Shown: positions 39,809-50,939 of the stretch, in pieces
Position numbering within the stretch: the stretch's first letter is position 1
Layout of the letters: each line of letters opens with the position of its first letter
Source of the DNA: JAOUGY01 sp963825585
GTDB lineage: Bacteria; Actinomycetota; Acidimicrobiia; Spongiisociales; ZC4RG35
DNA length: 64,000 bases
Direction of reading: 5' to 3'
Assembly: GCA_963825585.1 (NCBI GenBank)
Contig: CAWGTX010000006.1
Location: 1,116,001 to 1,180,000, forward strand
Program-made: the position numbers and the translations under genes
Notes under the pieces: model-generated
Databases searched by the model: none
Told to the model about the DNA's origin: nothing
Seen by the model: only the letters and a program-made list of their open reading frames with translations

Positions 39809-40885
39809 CTATCTGATCACCAACTCCGGATGTGTTCTGACTCGCGGCTTGCGGGCGATGACGGCTGCGGCGAGGTCGTCGAAGGCGGTGGCGGCTTCGC
39901 TGCCGGGGGCGGCGACCACTACGGGGATGCCGTCGTCTGCTCCGGCGCGCATGGCGGGGAGCAGGGGGACTTTGGCCATCAGGGGAACACCGACCTCTTC
40001 GGCGAGGCGCTCGCCGCCGCCTTCGCCGAACAGCTGATAGCGGGTGCCGTCGTCACCGGTGAACCATGACATGTTCTCGACCACGCCCATCACCTCCTGG
40101 TTTACCTTCTCGGCCATGAGGGAGGCTCTCCGCGCCACCCGTTGGGCGGTCGGCTGCGGGGTGGTGACGAGCAGCACCTGGGCTCGAGGGAGGAACTGGG
40201 CCATGGAGATGGAGACGTCGCCGGTGCCGGGGGGCATATCGACCAGCAGGATGTCGGGCTCGTCCCACCACACGTCCTTGAGGAACTGCTCGATCGCCTT
40301 GTGCAACATGGGACCGCGCCAGATTACGGCCTGATCGTCGGCGACGAAGTAGTCCATCGACATGGCTTTCACCCCGTGGGCGATGGGCGGAATGATGGCC
40401 TGCTCGATCACCACCGGTGGGTTGCCGATGCCGAGCATACGTGGGATCGAGAACCCCCAGATGTCGGCGTCGATCACACCCACCGTCTTGCCGGCCCGGA
40501 CCAGCGCCACCGCCAGGTTGGTGGTCACCGACGACTTGCCGACGCCGCCCTTGCCTGACGACACGGCGATGACCCTGGTCCTCGAACCCGTCTCGCCCAC
40601 TCCGGGACCGGCCGCCGCCTTGAGCTTGGCCATCATCTCCTCGCGGGCCCCGTCGGTCATGACGCCCAGCTCGACGTCGAGCGGCCCGGAAGCCGCTGAT
40701 TCGATGCGCTCGCGCAGCTGGTCGAGGAGCGGGTAGTTGGGCACCGGCACGGTCACCACCACCTTGTCGGTCCCGAACCGCTTCTCGGCGACCGATGCCA
40801 CCATCCCCAGGTCGCCAAGTGCACGTCCGAGCAACGGATCGATCACGGCGGCCACGGCTTCGGAAAGAGGTGGGCTGTCAGGCAT
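39809..40885 (-). CDS. mrp: Mrp/NBP35-family Fe-S cluster carrier ATPase
   Basis: A 358-aa P-loop ATPase that delivers Fe-S clusters. An N-terminal DUF59-like domain (residues 1-80) precedes the deviant Walker A SSGKGGVGKSSVTTNLAVAL near residue 110, DADIWGFSIPRMLG near 139, the Walker B-like VDMPPGTGDVS near 210, and VENMSWFT near 263. The CxxC pair that holds the cluster in many Mrp proteins is not visible after VENMSWF, which is odd. ATG 40885 is used; an in-frame ATG 12 bp upstream sits very close to AGGAGA. It is divergent from the SufR-like regulator. Confidence 0.9.
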   Translation of the reverse strand: MPDSPPLSEAVAAVIDPLLGRALGDLGMVASVAEKRFGTDKVVVTVPVPNYPLLDQLRERIESAASGPLDVELGVMTDGAREEMMAKLKAAAGPGVGETGSRTRVIAVSSGKGGVGKSSVTTNLAVALVRAGKTVGVIDADIWGFSIPRMLGIGNPPVVIEQAIIPPIAHGVKAMSMDYFVADDQAVIWRGPMLHKAIEQFLKDVWWDEPDILLVDMPPGTGDVSISMAQFLPRAQVLLVTTPQPTAQRVARRASLMAEKVNQEVMGVVENMSWFTGDDGTRYQLFGEGGGERLAEEVGVPLMAKVPLLPAMRAGADDGIPVVVAAPGSEAATAFDDLAAAVIARKPRVRTHPELVIR

Positions 40886-40955
40886 CGCGGGGACCATTTC
40901 TCCTATGGCGATCGTATTTAGAAGATCGTTCGCCACTATAGTTTTCGGGGTGAGC
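40886..40955. promoter_or_regulatory. Divergent promoter/operator region of mrp and the SufR-like regulator
   Basis: A 70-bp AT-rich gap in GC-rich DNA. It contains ACTATAGT (candidate -10 for the regulator, about 11 bp before its start, so nearly leaderless) and two GATCG half-sites around TATTTAGAA. On the other strand TAAATACGAT is a candidate -10 for mrp. A regulator encoded next door could bind here; this is inference. Confidence 0.5.
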
Positions 40956-41702
40956 ATGCCAATCTCGGCCGAATCCACCCGCCTCGATCGCTCGATCGGC
41001 GATCTGACGGCGGCACTGGGCGATCCCACCCGCAGGGCGATCTTCATCGCTGTGCGGGAATCGCCCGAACCGATGACGAGCGCCGCCATCGCCGAGTTGT
41101 TCGCCATCCACCCCAACGTCGCCCGCCACCATCTCGACAAGCTGGCCGCCGACGGATACCTCCAGGTCAGCCACCGTCGCCCGTCCGGTCGCAGCGGACC
41201 GGGGGCGGGCCGTCCCGCCAAGTGTTACGAGACCACCGAGAAGGCGATCGACGTCCACTTTCCCTCCCGTCGACCCGACCTCCTCGTCGAACTCCTGGTC
41301 CGCCTCGTCCAACGTCTTGCCCCCGAGGACATCGCCGCCGTCGCCGAGCACGTGGGTCGCGAATACGGACGGGAACTGGCCGCGGAAGTCGGCACGCCCG
41401 AGGAAGACGGCTACCAGGCGGCCGTCACCGCCGTCGCCCAGGCGATGTCGGGCCTCGGCTTCGGCATCGCCCAGGACACGACAACCGACACGACGACCGA
41501 CACCTCCCGGCTCCTCACATCGCACTGCCCGTTCGGTTCCGCCGCCGCCGGGCACCCCGACGTGGTGTGCTCACTCGATCGGGGCATCGTCAGCGGCCTG
41601 TTCGAACGACTCGGTGACCGTTGCGAGCCCGTCCTCCACCCCCACACGGATCCGGTGGAAGCCTGCGTGACGGAAGTGACCGTGACGATCGGGCGGAAAT
41701 AG
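40956..41702 (+). CDS. SufR-like Fe-S-binding transcriptional regulator
   Basis: A 248-aa winged-helix regulator. Residues 14-75 hold an ArsR/COG2345-type HTH (ALGDPTRRAIFIAV, then AELFAIHPNVARHHLDKL, then GYLQVSHRR). The C-terminal quarter carries four Cys: SHCPFGSAAAG, DVVCSLDRG, GDRCEPVLH and EACVTEV, with spacings of 13, 17 and 13. SufR proteins repress suf genes through a cluster bound by C-terminal Cys, so the same sensing is likely. The divergent neighbour is mrp, itself an Fe-S carrier. GTG 40950 is an alternative start. Confidence 0.78.
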   Translation: MPISAESTRLDRSIGDLTAALGDPTRRAIFIAVRESPEPMTSAAIAELFAIHPNVARHHLDKLAADGYLQVSHRRPSGRSGPGAGRPAKCYETTEKAIDVHFPSRRPDLLVELLVRLVQRLAPEDIAAVAEHVGREYGRELAAEVGTPEEDGYQAAVTAVAQAMSGLGFGIAQDTTTDTTTDTSRLLTSHCPFGSAAAGHPDVVCSLDRGIVSGLFERLGDRCEPVLHPHTDPVEACVTEVTVTIGRK

Positions 41703-41763
41703 GAGCTTCCAGCTGGCAGCTCGCTATCTGTGCCACAATCGTTTGGTCGACACAGGGGGAGAC

Positions 41764-42579
41764 TTGATCACGCTCTCGGTCGGTGACACCACTGTGGTCA
41801 TCGCCCCCGATCTGGGCAGCAGTGTGCAGCGGTTCAGTGTTGGGAACGTGGATGTGCTGCGGGCGGGGCAACCCGACCTGGGGGACCCGCTCGAGATGTC
41901 CTCGTTCCCACTGGTGCCATGGTGCAACCGCATCGTCGACGGACGGTTCGAATGGGACGGTCGGTTGGTGGACGTCGGCGGCACACCGCTGGTGGGCGAA
42001 CCCCACGGTCTCCATGGCCATGGCTGGCTGTGGCGGTGGGACGTGACCGAGGAGGCCCCCGATGGTCTGCTGCTCGAGTACCTGCATCCAGCAGGTCGTT
42101 GGCCGTGGCGGTACCGAGCACGGCACCGGGTCACAGTCGAGCAGGGTCGCCTCAGCCAGACGCTGTCGGTGGAGAACCTGTCGGACACCGGTATGCCGTT
42201 GGCGCTCGGTTTCCACCCCTACTTCGAACGCCCCGGGCGACTGACGGCGAACATCGATGGGGTCTGGACGGGCGATGACATCGTTCCCGAGCGGTGGGAG
42301 GAACGCGAGCCGTTCCGATCCACCGACGTCGATCGCACCGGCTTCGACAACACCTTCACCCACTGGGACGGACGGGCACTGATCGAAGTGCCGGGTGGAC
42401 GTGTCGAACTGTGGTCGGATCTGCCGCTGCTGCACCTGTTCACCCCGCCGGGCCGCGGGTTCTTCTGTGTCGAGCCCGTCGAAGCAGTCCCGGGTGCGCT
42501 CAACTTCGGGTCACGAGGAGGCCGGGTTCTCGAGCCCGGAGCGACCGGAACCGCCTCGATGCGCATCTCGTTCACCTGA
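41764..42579 (+). CDS. Aldose 1-epimerase family protein
   Basis: A 271-aa galactose-mutarotase-fold protein. FPLVPWCNRIVDGRFEWDG near residue 48, the catalytic-type His in HGLHGHGWLWRWDV near residue 76, the second His in GFHPYFERPG near residue 143 and the Glu in FCVEPVEAVPGALN near residue 235 are all visible. It interconverts anomers of an aldose. TTG 41764 follows GGGGGAG; TTG 41743 would add seven residues. It lies between the regulator and aconitase with no clear functional link. Confidence 0.85.
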   Translation: MITLSVGDTTVVIAPDLGSSVQRFSVGNVDVLRAGQPDLGDPLEMSSFPLVPWCNRIVDGRFEWDGRLVDVGGTPLVGEPHGLHGHGWLWRWDVTEEAPDGLLLEYLHPAGRWPWRYRARHRVTVEQGRLSQTLSVENLSDTGMPLALGFHPYFERPGRLTANIDGVWTGDDIVPERWEEREPFRSTDVDRTGFDNTFTHWDGRALIEVPGGRVELWSDLPLLHLFTPPGRGFFCVEPVEAVPGALNFGSRGGRVLEPGATGTASMRISFT

Positions 42580-42642
42580 TCGCACGCCGAGCGGACAGGT
42601 TCTCCTGGGAGGCGGAGGACCACGCCCGGTACACTCCCGGGC

Positions 42643-45277
<2,635 letters not shown>

Positions 45278-45304
45278 CCGAAGCAACTCACCCGGATCCA
45301 TCCA

Positions 45305-45331
45305 GAACCCGGCCCAAAAAGGGCCGGGTTC
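45305..45331. terminator. Bidirectional intrinsic terminator between aconitase and the toroid protein
   Basis: GAACCCGGCCC (45305-45315), loop AAAAA, then GGGCCGGGTTC (45321-45331): a perfect 11-bp stem. It lies 27 bp after the aconitase stop and 6 bp beyond the end of the convergent gene, so it can serve both. No long U-tract is present. Confidence 0.8.
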
Positions 45332-45337
45332 CGCGCG

Positions 45338-46243
45338 TCAGGTCTGTGGCCGGCCACCGTCCCACCACCGCAGCACGTGGCGTGCCCGCAGTGTGTTCCA
45401 GCGGCTCGGGCCCGGACCCCGCTCCATCGTGTGCCACATCCGACCGGGGTGGCCCCGCTCCACCGGCCAGCGCCCGTCCGGGCGCATCTTCCGACGCACA
45501 ACGTCGATCGCTTCCGACAGGCGCTCGTCACGCCCGACATCGCTACCGGCGAAGTACCACAGTCCCCGCATGACGTCGAAGTGCCATCTGGGAGGGAACG
45601 AGAACCGGGTGAACTCGGGCGCGGCCACCTCACCCGTCCGGTGCGAGCGGTAGAGCCGGTGCTCGAGGAAGAACCGACGTCCCGCCTCCACCACCTCGGC
45701 TGGTACCACCGGTGTTCCCGGCTCGGCCAGCGCCTCCAACACCGAGATACTGGTGTGGAACGATCCATGACTGCTCTCGAGGCAGTTCCAACCACCATCG
45801 GGAAGTTGACGCTCGATGATCCACTCCACCGCATCGTCGATCTTCTGATCGGCCAGGCCGGACCAGGCGGCGAGCTTCACGAGCATCGCCGTGATGCACG
45901 CCTCGGGCGATCGGACCGTCTTGGCGAGGGTGAGACCGCCCCGGTCATAGACCTTGGCGCCGTCGACGAGCCTCCGCACACCGGCCATTGCAGCCGGATG
46001 TCCGGGCCGAAGACCCAAATCGTGCAACTCCAGCAGTGTGTAGGTGGTGGATGTCCACTTCGGCGAGTACAGCGCCCCGGCCCAGGTGCCGTCGGCGTCC
46101 TGATGTGACAACAGGGCGGCAGCCCACCCTTCCGACTCGAGGTCGGTGCGGTCGGCCGCGCCGGTGTCTCCGAGGAGGAAGCGACGGGTCTGGTAGCGGA
46201 CCGCAGGGTCACCCTCCAACAGCCAACTGAGGACTGGGTCCAT
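45338..46243 (-). CDS. Prenyltransferase/squalene-cyclase-like alpha-toroid protein
   Basis: A 301-aa helical-repeat protein. QW-like segments recur: DADGTWAGALYSPKWTSTTYTLLEL near residue 49, ERQLPDGGWNCLESS near residue 145 and MRPDGRWPVERG near residue 259. These are signs of the terpenoid cyclase/protein prenyltransferase alpha-alpha toroid. The catalytic D-x-D-D motif of squalene cyclases is not seen, so enzymatic activity is doubtful. Such toroids occur as soluble proteins of unknown function in Actinobacteria. It starts at ATG 46243, 98 bp from the hydrogenase operon on the other strand. Confidence 0.72.
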   Translation of the reverse strand: MDPVLSWLLEGDPAVRYQTRRFLLGDTGAADRTDLESEGWAAALLSHQDADGTWAGALYSPKWTSTTYTLLELHDLGLRPGHPAAMAGVRRLVDGAKVYDRGGLTLAKTVRSPEACITAMLVKLAAWSGLADQKIDDAVEWIIERQLPDGGWNCLESSHGSFHTSISVLEALAEPGTPVVPAEVVEAGRRFFLEHRLYRSHRTGEVAAPEFTRFSFPPRWHFDVMRGLWYFAGSDVGRDERLSEAIDVVRRKMRPDGRWPVERGHPGRMWHTMERGPGPSRWNTLRARHVLRWWDGGRPQT

Positions 46244-46341
46244 ACAGGAGACCCTACGCATGGAGCGCTGGCGCCGGTAGTGCCTCCTGCCCGCGGCAAC
46301 GTACCAATCGACTCTATGAGCGGGCCGGGTTGGGAGGCATC

Positions 46342-47484
46342 GTGACGGATGAGCCGGGAGGTGGCGTGCAACGTTTCACGCTCGAGCCCGATGGGCTCGA
46401 TGCTCTCATCCGACAGTTGGTCGAATCCGGATACCGGGTCTTCGGGCCGGTGGTCTCGGACGGCGCCATCAGGTACCGACCGGTCGACGGTGTCGGGGAT
46501 CTGCCGATGGGAGTGGGCGACCACCAGGAACCGGCTGCCTACCGGCTCCGGGAGCGCGCCGACGACGCCCTGTTTGGATACGCCGTCGGCCCGTCCAGCC
46601 TCAAGGACCTGTTGTTCCCTCCCCGACGCACGGTGTGGACCGCCACCCGCCGCCAAGGGAGACTGACCTTCACGTCGGCAGCCGAGCGGCAGCAGCCGAT
46701 CGCCGTGATCGGTGCCCGAGCCTGTGAGTTGGCGGCGGTGGCGGTTCAGGACCGTGTGCTCTCCGGCGGGCGCTACGGCGACCCGGACTACGCCGCCCGA
46801 CGGGACTCCCTCTTCGTGGTGGCCGTCAACTGCACCGAACCGGCCGCCACCTGCTTCTGCGCCTCTCTCGGCACCGGCCCGGGGGTCACGACGGGTTTCG
46901 ACCTCGTTCTGACCGAGGTGCTGGAGGACGGCCACCATCTGTTGGTTGGTGAGGTCGGCAGCGAAGCCGGCGCAGACATCGTCGAACGGATTCCACATCG
47001 TCCCGCCACCACCGAGGAGCTGGCCGACGCCCGTTTCGCAGTGGCGGCCGCCGCGGGATCCATGACCCGAAGCCTCCAGACCGCCGGCCTCCGCGACCTG
47101 TTGGCGGCCAACCCGCTCTCCGGCCGCTGGAACATCACCGCCGAACGGTGCCTCGCCTGCGGGAACTGCACCCAGGTGTGCCCGACCTGCTTCTGCACCT
47201 CCACCGAGGACACAGCCTCGCTGGACGGGACGACTGCGTCGCGAGACCGGCGCTGGGACACGTGTTTCAGCCTCGACTTCTCGTACATGGGTGGCGGCCC
47301 GATGCGGGCCACGGTCGGAGCCCGCTACCGGCAGTGGCTCACTCACAAGTTGTCGACGTGGGTCGATCAGTTCGGTCAGCTCGGCTGTGTCGGGTGCGGC
47401 CGGTGCATCACCTGGTGTCCGGTCGGCATCGACCTCACCGAGGAGGTGTCGGCCATCCGGGCGACGGAGGTGACTCATGTTTGA
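46342..47484 (+). CDS. hyhB: Group 3b [NiFe] hydrogenase, Fe-S subunit beta (HyhB type)
   Basis: A 380-aa electron-transfer subunit. The N-terminal domain (residues 20-240) has A-R-A-C-E-L-A-A-V near residue 130 and NCTEPAATCFCAS near residue 169, typical of HyhB/anaerobic sulfite reductase A-like proteins. Two C-terminal clusters follow: CLACGNCTQVCPTCFC near residue 273 and CVGCGRCITWCPVG near residue 354. It passes electrons between HyhG and the hydrogenase small subunit. GTG 46342 has GGGAGG upstream (TTG 46330 is the alternative). The next gene overlaps its stop by 8 nt. Confidence 0.9.
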   Translation: MTDEPGGGVQRFTLEPDGLDALIRQLVESGYRVFGPVVSDGAIRYRPVDGVGDLPMGVGDHQEPAAYRLRERADDALFGYAVGPSSLKDLLFPPRRTVWTATRRQGRLTFTSAAERQQPIAVIGARACELAAVAVQDRVLSGGRYGDPDYAARRDSLFVVAVNCTEPAATCFCASLGTGPGVTTGFDLVLTEVLEDGHHLLVGEVGSEAGADIVERIPHRPATTEELADARFAVAAAAGSMTRSLQTAGLRDLLAANPLSGRWNITAERCLACGNCTQVCPTCFCTSTEDTASLDGTTASRDRRWDTCFSLDFSYMGGGPMRATVGARYRQWLTHKLSTWVDQFGQLGCVGCGRCITWCPVGIDLTEEVSAIRATEVTHV

Positions 47485-48325
47485 CACCAGGATGGAGCGA
47501 CCGCTCACCGATCCGATGCTTCCCCGACCCTTCCGGGTCGTCTCCTCTGTCGCCGAGACGTCAGACGTGTGGACCATCACCTTCGAGCCCGCCGACGACG
47601 AGGAGAGCATCCGGTTCGAGCCGGCCCAGATCGGAATGGTCGGGCTCCCGGGCCTCGGGGAGGTGCCGGTGTCGTTCTCGTCGGACGCCGACGGTGACAC
47701 CCTGGCCATGACCATCCGCGCCGCCGGCGCCATCACCAAGGCACTGGTTGCAGTCGCACCGGGCGATCTGGTGATGATGCGGGGCCCCTTCGGTGTCCCA
47801 TGGCCGATCCACCGGGCCCACGGCAAGCACCTGCTGGTCGTTGCCGGCGGCCTCGGGCTGGCGCCATTGCGGGCGCTGATCGTGGCGGCATCACGCATCC
47901 CGGACCGATTCGAGTCGATCTCACTGGTGTACGGCGCCCACGACCCCGACGAGTTCCTCTTCCGATCCGACCTGGACTCGTGGAAGGCGGGCGGGGTGGA
48001 CGTACGACTCACCGTCGACCGGCCCGGTCCTTCCTGGGTGGGTCCGGTCGGGGTGGTGACGACCCTGTTCGGTGACGTGCTCCGGCACCCGGCAGACACC
48101 GTCACCATGATGTGCGGCCCCGACGTGATGCTCGGTGCCGCCGCCATCGCCCTCAACCGGGCGGGCGTCCCCGCCAACCAGGTGTGGGTCACGATGGAAC
48201 GCAACATGAAGTGCGCCATCGGGTTGTGCGGGCATTGCCAGTTCGGGCGGCTCTTCCTGTGCAAGGACGGTCCCGTGCTGCGCTACGACCGAATCGCGCA
48301 CCTGTTCGCAGTCCCGGAGGTGTGA
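47477..48325 (+). CDS. hyhG: Group 3b [NiFe] hydrogenase, FAD/NAD(P)-binding subunit gamma (HyhG type)
   Basis: A 282-aa diaphorase subunit related to ferredoxin-NADP reductases. The N-terminal FAD domain (VPVSFSSDADG near residue 58) is followed by an NAD(P)-binding domain with VVAGGLGLAPLRALI near residue 117 and MMCGPDVML near residue 210. The C-terminal 2Fe-2S site is CAIGLCGHCQFGRLFLC near residue 244. It accepts or supplies electrons as NAD(P)H, which makes the enzyme bidirectional with NADP in characterised relatives. ATG 47477 overlaps hyhB. Confidence 0.9.
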   Translation: MFDTRMERPLTDPMLPRPFRVVSSVAETSDVWTITFEPADDEESIRFEPAQIGMVGLPGLGEVPVSFSSDADGDTLAMTIRAAGAITKALVAVAPGDLVMMRGPFGVPWPIHRAHGKHLLVVAGGLGLAPLRALIVAASRIPDRFESISLVYGAHDPDEFLFRSDLDSWKAGGVDVRLTVDRPGPSWVGPVGVVTTLFGDVLRHPADTVTMMCGPDVMLGAAAIALNRAGVPANQVWVTMERNMKCAIGLCGHCQFGRLFLCKDGPVLRYDRIAHLFAVPEV

Positions 48326-48326
48326 C

Positions 48327-49115
48327 GTGGTTGATCGCCCAAGCCTGGCCGTGTACAAGTTCGCGTCGTGCGACGGCTGCCAGCTGAGTCTGCTGGATCT
48401 GGAGGACGAGCTGCTGGCGGTGGCAGGCGCCATCGAAATCGCACACTTCCCGGAAGCGACCACTGCGACCCGACCCGGACCGTACGACCTGGTGCTGGTC
48501 GAAGGCTCGATCACCACGCCTGACGACCTCGACCGGATCCGCCGGATCAGACAGGACGCCGGCACCCTCGTCACCATCGGCGCCTGCGCCACCGCAGGAG
48601 GCATCCAGGCGCTGCGCAACATGGCCGACGTCGAGGAGTTCACCCGGATCGTCTACGCGACACCGGAGTACATCTCGACCCTGGCCACCTCGACCCCGGT
48701 CTCCGACCACGTCGCGGTCGACTTCGAGCTGCGGGGCTGCCCCATCGACAAGCACCAACTGCTCGAATTGATCTCGGCGGTGCTGGCGGGCCGCAAACCC
48801 ACCATCCCCACCTACTCGGTGTGCATGCAGTGCAAGGCCCGGGGAACGACCTGTGTGATGGTCGCAGGCGGCATTCCCTGCCTGGGACCGATCACCCAGG
48901 CCGGTTGCGGTGCCATCTGCCCCGCGTACGACCGCGGGTGCTACGGGTGTTTCGGGCCGGCCGAAACGGCCAATGTCGCCTCACTCGCCCGCTGGTGGAC
49001 CCGGCTCGGAGTGGACGAGGCGGACATGGTCCGGGCCCTCCGCACCTTCAACACCAACGCCCCCGCCTTCGACCGGGCGGCCCGCACTCTGGAAGGCGCC
49101 CATGCACAAGACTGA
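48327..49115 (+). CDS. hyhD: Group 3b [NiFe] hydrogenase small subunit (HyhD type)
   Basis: A 262-aa small subunit. The proximal cluster motif SCDGCQLSLLDLE is at residues 14-26, followed by IGACATAGG near residue 93 and RGCPIDKHQL near residue 137. The C-terminal half carries further Cys groups (CMQCKARGTTCV near 167, GGIPCLGPITQAGCGAICP near 182, RGCYGCFGP near 204) for the medial and distal 4Fe-4S clusters. There is no Tat signal, in keeping with a cytosolic enzyme. GTG 48327 starts 1 nt after the hyhG stop. Confidence 0.92.
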   Translation: MVDRPSLAVYKFASCDGCQLSLLDLEDELLAVAGAIEIAHFPEATTATRPGPYDLVLVEGSITTPDDLDRIRRIRQDAGTLVTIGACATAGGIQALRNMADVEEFTRIVYATPEYISTLATSTPVSDHVAVDFELRGCPIDKHQLLELISAVLAGRKPTIPTYSVCMQCKARGTTCVMVAGGIPCLGPITQAGCGAICPAYDRGCYGCFGPAETANVASLARWWTRLGVDEADMVRALRTFNTNAPAFDRAARTLEGAHAQD

Positions 49116-50403
49116 CACCACCCGCTCGTTTCACGTGGAGGAACTCACGAGGGTCGAAGGCGAAGGCTCGCTCGACGTGGTCGTCGAGGACGGCGTCGTC
49201 ACGGACCTCCGTTTCAAGATCTTCGAGGCCCCGAGGTTCTACGAGGCGTTCCTCCGGGGGCGCAGCCACACCGAGGTCACCGACATCACCGCCCGCATCT
49301 GCGGTATCTGCCCGGTTGCCTATCAGACCTCGTCGGCGAATGCGATGGAGCAGATCCTCGGTATCGAGGTCGGGGAGGAGATCCGCGATCTGCGGCGCAT
49401 GTTGTACCTGGGTGAGTGGATCGAGAGCCACGCACTCCACGTCTACCTGCTGCACGCCCCCGACTTCCTCGGGTACCGCAGCGGTGTCGAACTCGCAGTC
49501 GACTTCAAGGACGTGGTGGCCCGGGGTCTCCGGCTCAAGAAGATCGGCAACTCGATCATGTCGCTCGTGGGAGGCCGGGAGATCCACCCCATCAACCCCA
49601 GGGTCGGTGGCTTCTGGAAGGCCCCTTCGCCGCCCGACATGACGGCCCTGATCCCCGATCTGGAGTGGGCCGTCCAGGCCGCCCGCGACACCGTGGCCTG
49701 GGTGGGCGGGTTCCCGTTCCCCAACCTGGAGATCGACTACCACTACGTGGCCCTCCACGATCCGGCGGAGTACGCGGTGATAGGCGGTCGCATCGCCTCC
49801 ACCGGCGGCATCGACATCGACGTCTCCGAATGGCCGGGCGTGTTCGCCGAGGAACACGTGGACTGGTCCAATGCCCTCCACGCTCGTATCAAGGGCTCCG
49901 GGTCGTATCACGTGGGCCCGCTCGCCCGCTACGCCCTCGGTTTCGAGCAATTGCACCCGCTGGCCCGCGAGGCAGCGCTCGACGCCGGGCTCGGCCCGAG
50001 GGTCGACAACCCCTTCAAGAGCATCGTGGTTCGATCGGTCGAACTGGTACATGCGGCGGCGACATGTCTGGCGATCGCCCGCAGATATCGTCCGCCCGTG
50101 CCGTCCCACGTCGACGCACCCGCCCGGGCAGGCGAGGGTCACGGCGCCTCGGAAGCGCCCCGCGGGCTGTTGTACCACCGGTACGTTATCGACTCCGCCG
50201 GTCTCATCACCGACGCCCAGATCGTGCCCCCGACCTCGCAGAATCAGCTCCGGATCGAAGAGGACCTGCGGGCGTTGCTTCCCACCATCCTCGACCTGCC
50301 CGATCCGCAGGTGCAGTGGCAACTCGAGCAGGCGATCCGCAACTACGACCCCTGCATCTCGTGCGCCACCCACTTCCTCACCGTCCACCTGGATCGGAGA
50401 TGA
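49102..50403 (+). CDS. hyhA: Group 3b [NiFe] hydrogenase large subunit (HyhA type)
   Basis: A 433-aa catalytic subunit. Ni-Fe ligands come from the N-terminal RICGICPVAYQ (Cys67, Cys70) and the C-terminal DPCISCATH (Cys418, Cys421). The nine residues after His424 form a short C-terminal extension that a maturation protease would remove, as in group 3b enzymes. RVEGEGSLDV near residue 17 and HALHVYLLHAPDF near residue 112 are family markers. It oxidises or makes H2 and in relatives can reduce sulfur. Overlaps hyhD by 14 nt. No hyp genes for Ni/Fe-CN insertion are in the window. Confidence 0.94.
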   Translation: MHKTDTTRSFHVEELTRVEGEGSLDVVVEDGVVTDLRFKIFEAPRFYEAFLRGRSHTEVTDITARICGICPVAYQTSSANAMEQILGIEVGEEIRDLRRMLYLGEWIESHALHVYLLHAPDFLGYRSGVELAVDFKDVVARGLRLKKIGNSIMSLVGGREIHPINPRVGGFWKAPSPPDMTALIPDLEWAVQAARDTVAWVGGFPFPNLEIDYHYVALHDPAEYAVIGGRIASTGGIDIDVSEWPGVFAEEHVDWSNALHARIKGSGSYHVGPLARYALGFEQLHPLAREAALDAGLGPRVDNPFKSIVVRSVELVHAAATCLAIARRYRPPVPSHVDAPARAGEGHGASEAPRGLLYHRYVIDSAGLITDAQIVPPTSQNQLRIEEDLRALLPTILDLPDPQVQWQLEQAIRNYDPCISCATHFLTVHLDRR

Positions 50404-50876
50404 GTGCCCTCGTCATCGGCGTGGGCAATCCGGATCGGGGAGACGACGGCGTCGGCTGGCGGGTGATCGACCTGCTGGCCGATGATGTGCCGACCTTTCG
50501 CTGCCGTGGCGACGCTTCCACACTCATGGACGCATGGGCCGACACCTCCGAGGTGATCGTGGTCGACGCGATGTCGAGTGGGGCGCTCCCGGGGACGGTC
50601 CGAATCGGAGCGGCGGGGACGGTCTCCGACTCTCCGACGAGTTCGCACGGATTCGGGCTGGCCCAGGCGATCGCCTTGGCGGGAGCGCTCGGATCGCTCC
50701 CCTCCCACCTCACCGTCATCGGCATCGAGGGTGGCTGCTTCGAACACGGATCGCCGCTGAGTGGCGCCGTCGAGGAAGCTGCCCAATCGGTCGCAGCCAC
50801 CATCCGGGAGTGCACAGAGCGTCCGCAGCCCGACCCAACAGGGCTTCGCTCATCCGATGACTGCCGACCCGGTTGA
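50400..50876 (+). CDS. Hydrogenase maturation protease (HycI/HybD family)
   Basis: A 158-aa endopeptidase that clips the C-terminal extension of the large subunit after nickel insertion. The Ni-sensing acidic residues are in GVGNPDRGDDGVGWRV (residues 7-22) and VVDAMSSG near residue 53; the histidine in SSHGFGLAQAIAL near residue 83 is the third expected ligand. ATG 50400 overlaps the hyhA stop (ATGA), so it is the last gene of hyhBGDA-protease. The final 20 residues are Pro/Arg-rich and poorly conserved. Confidence 0.9.
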   Translation: MSALVIGVGNPDRGDDGVGWRVIDLLADDVPTFRCRGDASTLMDAWADTSEVIVVDAMSSGALPGTVRIGAAGTVSDSPTSSHGFGLAQAIALAGALGSLPSHLTVIGIEGGCFEHGSPLSGAVEEAAQSVAATIRECTERPQPDPTGLRSSDDCRPG

Positions 50877-50905
50877 CCCAGTCGACTGGCCTCCGAGTCC
50901 GTGCC

Positions 50906-50937
50906 CCGTTGCCCCGTTGACCTGTTGACCTGTTGAC
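50906..50937. repeat. Octad tandem array (CCGTTGCC / CTGTTGAC), four units
   Basis: Four 8-bp units: CCGTTGCC, CCGTTGAC, CTGTTGAC x2, in the gap between the convergent protease and sulfite-oxidase-like genes. The last unit abuts the stop codon of the minus-strand gene (TCA complement at 50940). It differs from the other arrays in having period 8. Confidence 0.85.
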
Positions 50938-50939
50938 CC

